Positions 6,140 through 12,871 of a DNA stretch of 17,387 nucleotides are shown here, piece by piece. A program made the translations under genes and the position numbers. The first letter of the stretch is position 1; each line of letters begins with the position of its first letter. The notes under the pieces were generated by a model. That model did not search any database, was not told the DNA's origin, and saw only the letters and a program-made list of their open reading frames with translations. The stretch covers positions 11,584 to 28,970 of the forward strand of contig DHUW01000090.1 of the NCBI GenBank assembly GCA_002409365.1. The letters run 5' to 3'. The stretch comes from Anaerolineaceae bacterium UBA5224 (GTDB taxonomy: Bacteria; Chloroflexota; Anaerolineae; Anaerolineales; Anaerolineaceae).

Positions 6140-6933
6140 TGTTTGCGGACAGTCATGCCCACCTCGATTTCGATTCTTTTGATGAAGATCGCGGGGTGGT
6201 GATTCAGCGGGCAAAAGATAATGAACTTCAATTCATCATCAATATCGCAATCGACTTACCTGCTGCCCGTCATTCCATTGAGTTAGCGAGAACCTATCCT
6301 GGTTTTATATTTGCCACCGCTGGCATTCATCCAAACTATTCAGCAAACCTGGTTGCTATACAATTCACTGATCTTGAGGAATTGGCATCCTCACATGAGG
6401 TTGTTGCTGTTGGAGAAATCGGGTTGGATTACTATCGCGATTACGCCACCCCGCAGCAACAGAGGATCGCGCTGGAGAAGCAACTCGGTATAGCGGCACA
6501 GCTCGATCTGCCCATTGTGATTCATGAACGCGCTTCGGCTCACGAGTTGGTGCCGATTCTTCTTGATTGGCACAAGAACCTGCCCACTAATTCTCGTGTA
6601 AAGACAAGCCCGGGTGTGATGCACGCTTTCAGTGCTGATCGGAGTTTTGTTGAACCACTGTTGGAACGTGGTTTTTGTTTTGGGATTGGCGGACCAGTGA
6701 CCTACAAAAACGCTCCTGAGAAACAGGCTTTGGTATCCTCGCTGCCTTTGGAGAAGATTTTACTGGAAACGGATTGCCCCTTTATGCCCCCGCAAAAACA
6801 TAGAGGCCAGCGGAACGAACCGTCCTTCATCCCTCTGATTGCTCAAAAAATCGCTGAAATTAAAGGATTAAGCGTTGAAGAAGTCGGCAATCAGTCGACC
6901 GACAACGCCTGCAGGGTTTTTCAATTAGTTTAA
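6139..6933 (+). CDS. tatD: TatD-family metal-dependent deoxyribonuclease
   Basis: TatD proteins are TIM-barrel hydrolases of the amidohydrolase superfamily with 3'-5' exonuclease activity on DNA. The 264-residue length is normal. Metal ligands are all present: His6 and His8 (D-S-H-A-H-L), Glu93 (V-G-E-I-G-L-D-Y-Y), His129 (I-V-I-H-E-R), His162 (V-M-H-A-F) and Asp212 (L-L-E-T-D-C-P-F). The family tail K-H-R-G-Q-R-N-E-P follows. The ATG overlaps the last base of the GNAT gene stop, so translation is likely coupled. The nuclease function is family knowledge; a D-aminoacyl-tRNA deacylase-like role reported for some relatives cannot be excluded. Confidence 0.93.
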   Translation: MFADSHAHLDFDSFDEDRGVVIQRAKDNELQFIINIAIDLPAARHSIELARTYPGFIFATAGIHPNYSANLVAIQFTDLEELASSHEVVAVGEIGLDYYRDYATPQQQRIALEKQLGIAAQLDLPIVIHERASAHELVPILLDWHKNLPTNSRVKTSPGVMHAFSADRSFVEPLLERGFCFGIGGPVTYKNAPEKQALVSSLPLEKILLETDCPFMPPQKHRGQRNEPSFIPLIAQKIAEIKGLSVEEVGNQSTDNACRVFQLV

Positions 6934-6975
6934 TGGGCGGTCAGTCAACCTAAGAACCTTGGTAGTTCGTCGTTC

Positions 6976-7021
6976 AGATTCTTCGCATCTGCGTTTTAGG
7001 GTGAGGAGTTAATCACTCCTC
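6976..7021. terminator. Weak hairpins between convergent tatD and ppk2
   Basis: CAGAT/ATCTG (6976-6992) is a 5-bp stem followed by GCGTTTT on the plus strand, a weak intrinsic terminator for tatD. GAGGAGT (7003-7009) pairs with ACTCCTC (7015-7021) across the ppk2 stop codon. No strong T run follows this second hairpin on either strand. Confidence 0.3.
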
Positions 7022-7924
7022 CGGAATTTCGTAACAAGGCACAAAGGTTTGGTCGCTGAAGGGTGGGCGGACGTAACTGTTATCCATCTGGCGAGGTGGC
7101 AGTGACAGGACCTGGGGAGTGAGATCTTCATAAGGGACCTTACTCAGCAGGTGGCTGATGCAATTTAACCTTGCGCGCTTTTTATCATCCGCCTCAACTA
7201 CATACCAGGGACTTAACTTGGTGTCTGTATAACGGAACATTTCGTCCTTGGCACGGGAATATTCCACCCAGCGTGTGCGGGATTCAAGGTCCATCGGGCT
7301 AAGTTTCCACTGGCGGGTGATATCGTCGATACGTGCTTGAAAACGGCGTTCCTGCTCTTCATTGCTTACCGAAAACCAATATTTGATCAAAATGATGCCG
7401 GAACGAATGAGCATCTTTTCAAACTCGGGTACGGTGCGGAAAAATTCTTCCACTTGTTCGGGTGTACAAAAACCCATAACGCGTTCCACACCGGACCGGT
7501 TATACCAGGAGCGGTCGAACAAGACGATTTCACCTGCAGCTGGTAAATACGCCACATAACGCTGAAAGTACCATTGGGTTTTCTCTTTTTCGGTCGGTAC
7601 AGGCAGCGCAACTACACGCACAATTCTCGGGTTGAGTTTTTCGGTAATGCGCTTGATGACCCCACCTTTGCCGGCAGCATCACGTCCCTCGAAGAGGACC
7701 ACCACTTTCAGACCTTTTTCTTTCACCCAATATTGCATCTTGACCAATTCGATCTGAAGTTTTTCCAACTCTCTTTCGTAGATCTTATCCGGGATAGATT
7801 TCAGTTTGGCAGGGCGAACATCAGTATCACTCGGAGGCGAACTCACCGGTTTTTCAGGCACTTCATTAATGTCGGATTTCTGGGTCTTTTCTTTTGTATC
7901 GGATTTGGACTTCTTCTTTGCCAT
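7013..7924 (-). CDS. ppk2: Polyphosphate kinase 2, class I
   Basis: PPK2 transfers phosphate between polyphosphate and nucleoside diphosphates (ADP/GDP to ATP/GTP). The 303-residue protein has Walker A F-E-G-R-D-A-A-G-K-G-G (78-88), a Walker B-like I-V-L-F-D-R-S-W-Y-N-R (133-143), and the class I signature E-R-V-M-G-F-C. The lid region F-R-Y-T-D-T-K-L-S-P-W-Y follows. The first ~45 residues are Lys/Ser/Pro-rich and probably disordered. I chose the ATG at 7924 because AGGAGG (7930-7935) sits five bases before it; the longer frame from 7975 has no ribosome-binding site. A single catalytic domain is typical of class I. It is likely monocistronic with its own promoter. The preferred nucleotide and direction are not readable. 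Confidence 0.94.
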   Translation of the reverse strand: MAKKKSKSDTKEKTQKSDINEVPEKPVSSPPSDTDVRPAKLKSIPDKIYERELEKLQIELVKMQYWVKEKGLKVVVLFEGRDAAGKGGVIKRITEKLNPRIVRVVALPVPTEKEKTQWYFQRYVAYLPAAGEIVLFDRSWYNRSGVERVMGFCTPEQVEEFFRTVPEFEKMLIRSGIILIKYWFSVSNEEQERRFQARIDDITRQWKLSPMDLESRTRWVEYSRAKDEMFRYTDTKLSPWYVVEADDKKRARLNCISHLLSKVPYEDLTPQVLSLPPRQMDNSYVRPPFSDQTFVPCYEIPEE

Positions 7925-7977
7925 TCGAACCTCCTGACAGGGGACAGGGAAAAGGGAACGGGGAGCAAACTGCATTA

Positions 7978-7983
7978 ATTATA
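7978..7983 (-). promoter_or_regulatory. -10 element upstream of ppk2
   Basis: A perfect TATAAT on the minus strand lies 54 bases before the ppk2 ATG. I see no good -35 at the right distance, so this is half a promoter at best. Confidence 0.35.
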
Positions 7984-8117
7984 CGGCAGTTCCTGATATT
8001 GAAACATTTTTCAGTTTTGAACTCAAGGTATGTAAAGCGATTTACTGCCTGTATGGGAACCCTTTTACAGACGGTATGGCAATCATCCCTTACATCGAAA
8101 CCTTCAGCAATGAAGAG

Positions 8118-8828
8118 CTAAATTTTTTCTCTTTTGTAATCCACAAAGCGATAACCCACACCTCGTTCGGTTAGAATGTATTTCGGGTTGGCAGGATCTA
8201 CTTCCAACTTTTTCCGCAAATAATTAATATATAGACGCACGTAATGCGGTTCATTTTCATATTCATAACCCCAGACTTTATTGAGGATCTGATCGTGCGT
8301 CAAAACCCAACCGGCATTTTGTACCAGGTGATAAAGCAAACGGTACTCCGTCGGCCGTAGCTGTACCAGCTCGCCTTCCACCCAAACCTCGTGGCGGTCG
8401 AAATCGATTGTTAACCGGTCGTCAACCACAATTTTGCCAGTTTCTTCATCCCGGCTGAAATCTCCCCGCCGCAAAACAGCCTTGATCCGGCTGGTGAGCT
8501 CACGCGGGCTGAACGGTTTGGTCACATAATCATCCGCACCCAGCTCCAGCCCCTTGACTTTATCGTTTTCCTCACCTTTGGCGGTGAGCATAATGACCGG
8601 TGTGTTGCCAATCTCGCGGATCATTTTCAAAACAGTAAAGCCGTCCATATCGGGCATCATCACATCCAGCAAAACCAGGTCCGGCAAGGTGATGCGCAAT
8701 TTTTCCATTGCCTGCGTGCCGTTATAGGCTTCCACCACTTCGAAACCATCCTGTTCCAGGTTCAAACGGATAATTTTTGCCAGTCCTTTTTCATCATCAA
8801 CAACTAAAATGCGCTTTCGATTTTCCAT
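8118..8828 (-). CDS. OmpR/PhoB-type response regulator (orphan)
   Basis: The 236-residue protein has an N-terminal receiver domain (about 4-118) with acidic pocket D-D-E (11-13), phospho-acceptor Asp55 (L-L-D-V-M-M-P-D), Thr82 and Lys104 (T-K-P-F-S-P). The C-terminal winged-helix DNA-binding domain (about 135-232) carries L-R-P-T-E-Y-R-L-L and L-T-E-R-G-V-G-Y-R-F. All phosphorylation residues are intact, so it should be a phosphorylation-controlled transcription factor. The ATG at 8828 has AGGAG upstream, overlapping the PP2C stop (8-base gap). No histidine kinase lies beside it. Being last in an operon with a PP2C phosphatase suggests control by another kinase type or by a distant histidine kinase; that is inference. 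Confidence 0.94.
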   Translation of the reverse strand: MENRKRILVVDDEKGLAKIIRLNLEQDGFEVVEAYNGTQAMEKLRITLPDLVLLDVMMPDMDGFTVLKMIREIGNTPVIMLTAKGEENDKVKGLELGADDYVTKPFSPRELTSRIKAVLRRGDFSRDEETGKIVVDDRLTIDFDRHEVWVEGELVQLRPTEYRLLYHLVQNAGWVLTHDQILNKVWGYEYENEPHYVRLYINYLRKKLEVDPANPKYILTERGVGYRFVDYKREKI

Positions 8829-8836
8829 TTGAACTC

Positions 8837-9670
8837 CTATGAAATTTCCACAAGTATTACACTGATATTATCCGGTCCGCCTGCCTGGTTAGCCATCTCA
8901 CACAAGTGGTTGGCACGCTCATTTAGGGATCTGTTTGAATTAATTTCATTGATAATTTTATTTTCTGGAACCACATTCCATAAACCATCCGAACAAAGCA
9001 TGAGATAGCCGGGAGAGAGAAGCTCACGATGTCCATGATCAACTTTGAAGCCATCGGTTTGACCAAGTGCCCGATAAAGAACATTCTTCTGTGGATGTGT
9101 CTCCGCATCAACCTGGCTGATCTGCCCAAGGTCCACCAAACGCTGAACTAACGAATGATCGCGGGTCAAAATTTCAACCTTGCCATCGTAACCCACCAGG
9201 TAGAGACGCGAGTCTCCGACATGAGCAAAACAAAGGGTCTTATCGATCACCAAAGCCGCGGTAAGTGTGCTGCCACCTCCGCTCACATTTACCAAAACGG
9301 CCTGCTGGGCTAGTTCGAAAGCCTGTTCAAGTGACGCTTCGATTTCTTCATAGGAGGCTGGATCGTCTGTTTGTTCCTGGATTTTTTGCAGAAGTTGAGC
9401 ATTGAGCGTCTCAATAGCAATAGTGCTGGCGAGTTCGCCATTGAGGTGACCGCCCATACCGTCGGCAACTACAAAAAAGCCGACGCGCCTGGTTTGGTCG
9501 CGAAAGCCTTGCTCGAGGATAAACGATGAAGCGGCATCTTCCATATGATTGCGTGCAATCCCTACGGATTGTGCCAGGGCAGCCTGTATGCTCACCGGCT
9601 TATCAGGCTCAAAACTCTCCAGTTTAAGCTTTGATGTGTACTTGTTGTTCTTACGATTAAACAGACTCAA
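8837..9670 (-). CDS. PP2C-family serine/threonine protein phosphatase
   Basis: The 277-residue protein is a bacterial PPM/PP2C phosphatase (Stp/PrpC type) that removes phosphate from Ser/Thr residues using two metal ions. Visible motifs are H-M-E-D (42-45), V-V-A-D-G-M-G-G-H (67-75), G-G-S-T-L-T-A-A (132-139), A-H-V-G-D-S-R-L-Y (149-157), T-R-D-H-S-L-V-Q (169-176), L-C-S-D-G-L-W (225-231) and G-G-P-D-N-I-S (264-270). Metal ligands Asp70, Gly71, Asp228 and Asp267 are present. The start is a TTG at 9668-9670, chosen because AAGGTGG (9678-9684) is seven bases upstream and later ATGs would cut the first motif. No transmembrane segment is seen. It sits between the SH3b gene and the response regulator; no Ser/Thr kinase is in this window. 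Confidence 0.93.
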   Translation of the reverse strand: MSLFNRKNNKYTSKLKLESFEPDKPVSIQAALAQSVGIARNHMEDAASSFILEQGFRDQTRRVGFFVVADGMGGHLNGELASTIAIETLNAQLLQKIQEQTDDPASYEEIEASLEQAFELAQQAVLVNVSGGGSTLTAALVIDKTLCFAHVGDSRLYLVGYDGKVEILTRDHSLVQRLVDLGQISQVDAETHPQKNVLYRALGQTDGFKVDHGHRELLSPGYLMLCSDGLWNVVPENKIINEINSNRSLNERANHLCEMANQAGGPDNISVILVEIS

Positions 9671-9693
9671 TCCTCTACCACCTTGTAAGAATA

Positions 9694-10197
9694 TCAGGGT
9701 TGGGGCGTACTTAGCTCCAATACCTGCATATAATTTTCAGCCGCCCAACCAGTTCGGGTTTTGTCGAGCAGAGCTTCACACTGCCACCAGGTATAGCCAT
9801 CCTTTGCAACCGGACCACCAATGATCCTGAAGGCTTCTTCATCCAATGCTAAAAAATTAACCTCGCTGGATGTGCCAGCCTCAGCACGCATACGCAAGCC
9901 TAATCCCTGGGTGCCAACCACCTTAATGTAGCGACCAACCGCTACCACATCCGGAGGCAGAATGGATACATCTGCCAGAGTTGGGGTTGCCAAAACCGAA
10001 GTTGGTGAGAGTGTGGCCGTCTCAGTAGGTGCCGGCAGCAGTGTGACCTGGTATTGCGGTGTTGTTTGGACAGGTTGTGCCCGACCAGCTTGCTCAAGAA
10101 AGATCAGGTAAGCCACACCAATCAGTAAAAGCGCAAAAACAATTGCCGCAACGATGCTAAGGGGATGAATTTTTGGTCTTGTTCGCTGTTGGTCCAT
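9694..10197 (-). CDS. Membrane-anchored protein with bacterial SH3-like domain
   Basis: The 167-residue protein has a short cytoplasmic basic head, one transmembrane helix (about 13-34), a Thr/Pro-rich extracellular linker (about 42-82) and a C-terminal SH3b-like domain (about 88-160). The domain shows L-G-L-R-M-R-A-E-A-G-T (99-109) and W-W-Q-C-E-A (137-142), ending G-W-A-A-E-N-Y-M. SH3b domains often bind cell-wall peptides or other ligands outside the membrane. Ten bases separate it from the alpha/beta hydrolase, and 23 from PP2C. No Shine-Dalgarno is evident, so translation may be coupled. It could be the sensor or envelope component of this operon, but the sequence does not prove this. 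Confidence 0.85.
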   Translation of the reverse strand: MDQQRTRPKIHPLSIVAAIVFALLLIGVAYLIFLEQAGRAQPVQTTPQYQVTLLPAPTETATLSPTSVLATPTLADVSILPPDVVAVGRYIKVVGTQGLGLRMRAEAGTSSEVNFLALDEEAFRIIGGPVAKDGYTWWQCEALLDKTRTGWAAENYMQVLELSTPQP

Positions 10198-10207
10198 ACT
10201 TTTTGGT

Positions 10208-11212
10208 TTATTGGTCTAGCTTTTTCCAGAATAAATCAAACTGACGGAAGAGCTCACCGCTGCGTTCAAAATGGGGCATACCCCTGGTATTGCGGCTGTG
10301 GAATGTTTTCCAGTTTGTTTTTTCGTTCAACAGTTGCGGGAGCATGTCAAAACTGATGCCCTCTTCATTATCATAGACCACAAAAACGGGGAGGGTAAGC
10401 TTCTCGTAATACTTTTCACGCACATTATCAACTTTCAGCTTCCCGCTCAAAAGCACCATGGGTGCAAAATGGGCACCAGCCTGGTGAGCAGAAGTGTAAG
10501 CCAGGTCGACCAACTCTCCTGGCACTGAATAGCTAAAGCGTTTATGGTAGAAAGCGTTAATTCTTGTTCTGCTGGCTAAAAGGTCATAGATGGGCAGGCT
10601 CCACAAGGGTACTTTTAAGTACGAGAGCAAAAGATTCTGTACTCTTTCTCGAAAAATCTGGGCATTGAGTGTGGTCGGACGAGGCATCTCGAAGCTGCGT
10701 GGATTGATCAGAACCAACGAGCGGACCCAATCAGGCTCGCCCAGGGCAGCCATGGATGCGAATGCGCTGGAATTACCAAGCGCGAGCACATGTGCCGGTT
10801 GACCGATCTGATTTTTGATGAAATCTGAAATTGCTTCCTGGTACATGGAGGGGCGATAAGGGCGATCAGATTTTTCCGAGCCGCCAAACCCGGGGAGATC
10901 AATAGCATAAACCGGACGGGAAGATCCAAAAGCTTCAAAAACAGGCAAAACATCGTAAAGTCCAGCATAGAGATGCAAACCATGGACCAGCAAAAGCGGT
11001 GTCCGGTCTCCCTGTCCATTAAAATAGTAGTTGATCGCGCCGGCTGTTGGAGAATGATAGGTGTGATGTTCAGCATTTAAGATAAGGTTGAGCTTGGCAT
11101 GGTGATCTATATAGCGCTTGCTGTATAAAATCCAGCCAGCTTTTGCAGCTGTCAGGGCGGTAAATACGCCCAGCGCAGTCCAGCCGCCGCACTTACTAAC
11201 TTTTTTATCCAT
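10208..11212 (-). CDS. Alpha/beta-fold hydrolase with N-terminal membrane anchor
   Basis: The 334-residue protein has a hydrophobic N-terminal segment (about 10-30) and an alpha/beta hydrolase domain (about 60-333). The oxyanion motif is L-L-V-H-G-L (74-79), then D-L-P-G-F-G-G-S-E-K-S (105-115). The nucleophile elbow is L-G-N-S-S-A (145-150) with Ser148, the acid is probably Asp281 (V-Y-D-N-E-E-G) and the base His314 (G-M-P-H-F). The elbow ends in Ala instead of the usual Gly of G-x-S-x-G, so activity deserves a check. I chose the ATG at 11212 because AAGGAG (11221-11226) is eight bases upstream; a TTG at 11239 would extend it by nine residues. It is first in the operon. The substrate is unknown. 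Confidence 0.9.
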   Translation of the reverse strand: MDKKVSKCGGWTALGVFTALTAAKAGWILYSKRYIDHHAKLNLILNAEHHTYHSPTAGAINYYFNGQGDRTPLLLVHGLHLYAGLYDVLPVFEAFGSSRPVYAIDLPGFGGSEKSDRPYRPSMYQEAISDFIKNQIGQPAHVLALGNSSAFASMAALGEPDWVRSLVLINPRSFEMPRPTTLNAQIFRERVQNLLLSYLKVPLWSLPIYDLLASRTRINAFYHKRFSYSVPGELVDLAYTSAHQAGAHFAPMVLLSGKLKVDNVREKYYEKLTLPVFVVYDNEEGISFDMLPQLLNEKTNWKTFHSRNTRGMPHFERSGELFRQFDLFWKKLDQ

Positions 11213-11250
11213 AATGAATTCTCCTTTTATGGTTGCCAACGCTATTTCTT

Positions 11251-11256
11251 ATTATA
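11251..11256 (-). promoter_or_regulatory. -10 element of the hydrolase–SH3b–PP2C–regulator operon
   Basis: TATAAT on the minus strand predicts a start near 11244 and a leader of about 32 bases containing AAGGAG. No convincing -35 is visible. It is divergent from the -10 at 11321, about 65 bases away. Confidence 0.35.
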
Positions 11257-11317
11257 TATGAAATTATGGCGAATACCTCTAAGCGTAGGGGGGACTCGTG
11301 TTCCTTGTTCCCTGTAA

Positions 11318-11333
11318 TGGTAAAATCGTGTCG
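11318..11333 (+). promoter_or_regulatory. Extended -10 element for a probably leaderless transcript
   Basis: TGG-TAAAAT (11318-11326) ends seven bases before the ATG at 11334. No Shine-Dalgarno lies between, and spacing and architecture match those at 5536-5551. No clear -35 is seen. Confidence 0.35.
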
Positions 11334-12845
11334 ATGAAAAGATATCGAAGCAGTAGGCGGAAAAAGAGTAACTGGCGCTGGTTAATTTTGAGCCTTGGAC
11401 TGGCAATCCTGCTTGCCAGCCTGGTGATCGGCTTGAAAGCCTGGATCGATTTCAAGGCATTGCCAAACCTCGTGCCAACCTACACCAGTCTGAATGGCAT
11501 TCCTCTCGGCGGGCTGAACCATGAGGAGGCTGCCCAGCGCATCAACTCTGCCTATTCTCTTCCAGTTGAACTCCGCTACAACCAGGCACGCATGCAATTC
11601 ACACCTGCCGAACTCGGTTTCACAATCGATGCAGAAGCAACCCTGGCACAGCTCGAAAACCAGGGAAATAAATTCTGGAGCACACTTTGGGGCAAGACCC
11701 AGGTGCCAGAGATTGCCAGGGAGTTGGACCTGGTTTACTCGCTGGATGAAATTAAATTGAATCAACTCCTTGACCAGGTTTTCAGCCTGCGTTACGATCA
11801 GCCTCCTTCCGCCCCCATACCGGTGCTTTACAGCACGAATTTCACCTCTGGTCAACCAGGTTACCAGGTGTTCTCTCTAACCCAGACGATCGAGCAGGTC
11901 AAAAACGCCCTGCTTTCCCCCTCCGAAAGAGTGGTTGAAGTGGGTGTTAGCGAACAACCCGCTCTTCCTCTGGATTGGCGCAACCTCGAAGTCATGCTGA
12001 AGCAAATCATCCTGCTGGAAAAGTTTGATGGACTGGCAGAGATCTACCTGCAGGACCTGCAGAGCGGACAAATCATGCACTTTGCTCTCCAGGACAACCA
12101 GGATGTGACAGCGGATGTGGCTTATTCGGCTGCCAGTACGATCAAAATACCGATCATGGTTTCAACCATGAAACGGATTGAAGATCCGCACCCCAACCAG
12201 GCATTAAACTGGATGCAGCAGATGATCACTGAATCGCTCAACCCGCCTGCTGATGGACTGATGAAAGCATATATGGACAACGACCGCGGTCCCCTGATAG
12301 TCACAGACGACCTGCGGGAACTGGGTTACGAAAACACTTTTCTGGCAGGTTATTTTGAACCAGGCTCACCTTTATTGGAACAAATCAACACGCCTGCCAA
12401 TTCGCGCCGAGATGTCTACCTGGACCCTGATTTTTACAATCAGACTGTTCCCAGCGAAGCTGGGGACCTGCTGGCAAGGATCTATCACTGTGCTGCCGGA
12501 GACGAGCAGCAACTTTTCCCTGGTCAAGTGACCGCCAGCGAATGTGTACTCATGCTGGAGTATTTGAAAGGGAACAAAATCCTGGCATTGCTTGAAGCTG
12601 GCCTGCCTCCCGAAGCGACCATTGCCCACAAGCATGGCTGGACCAACGAAATGGACGGGTTGATCCACACCATGAGTGACAGCGCTGTAGTTTTTACGCC
12701 AGGTGGAGATTACGTGTTGGTGGTTTTTGCCCATACGCAGGACCAATTCCTCTACGATCCTGCGAATAACCTTTTTGCACGGCTCTCTCAATCAATTTAT
12801 AATGCCTACAATCCAAACAACCAGGCTGCTTGGTATGAAAATTGA
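11334..12845 (+). CDS. Class A beta-lactamase-like exported serine hydrolase
   Basis: The 503-residue protein has a very basic head (R-S-S-R-R-K-K), a transmembrane helix (about 15-34), an extracellular region (about 45-110) resembling the YoaR/VanW-associated peptidoglycan-binding-type domain (G-I-P-L-G-G-L, then L-G-F-T-I-D-A), and a C-terminal class A beta-lactamase-like domain (about 225-495). Ser268-Thr-Ile-Lys271 is the S-x-x-K nucleophile motif. Ser301-Leu-Asn303 corresponds to S-D-N. His432-Lys-His-Gly435 replaces the K-T-G strand. These fit the beta-lactamase-2 family, which acts on cell-wall peptides or on unknown substrates rather than necessarily on antibiotics. An in-frame GTG at 11298 is an alternative start; I prefer 11334 because the basic head follows directly. 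The next gene begins 26 bases after the stop, so they are likely cotranscribed. Confidence 0.88.
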   Translation: MKRYRSSRRKKSNWRWLILSLGLAILLASLVIGLKAWIDFKALPNLVPTYTSLNGIPLGGLNHEEAAQRINSAYSLPVELRYNQARMQFTPAELGFTIDAEATLAQLENQGNKFWSTLWGKTQVPEIARELDLVYSLDEIKLNQLLDQVFSLRYDQPPSAPIPVLYSTNFTSGQPGYQVFSLTQTIEQVKNALLSPSERVVEVGVSEQPALPLDWRNLEVMLKQIILLEKFDGLAEIYLQDLQSGQIMHFALQDNQDVTADVAYSAASTIKIPIMVSTMKRIEDPHPNQALNWMQQMITESLNPPADGLMKAYMDNDRGPLIVTDDLRELGYENTFLAGYFEPGSPLLEQINTPANSRRDVYLDPDFYNQTVPSEAGDLLARIYHCAAGDEQQLFPGQVTASECVLMLEYLKGNKILALLEAGLPPEATIAHKHGWTNEMDGLIHTMSDSAVVFTPGGDYVLVVFAHTQDQFLYDPANNLFARLSQSIYNAYNPNNQAAWYEN

Positions 12846-12871
12846 AACCAAATAGCTGGAGGGATAAGCAG

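Noticed and set aside
7574..7978. A 134-codon plus-strand frame across the ppk2 5' region
   Set aside because: It is antisense to well-conserved PPK2 motifs, and the translation is compositionally odd (Phe/His-rich), as expected of a shadow frame.
11382..11855. A 157-codon minus-strand frame inside the beta-lactamase-like gene
   Set aside because: Shadow of a gene with recognisable S-x-x-K and wall-binding regions on the other strand.
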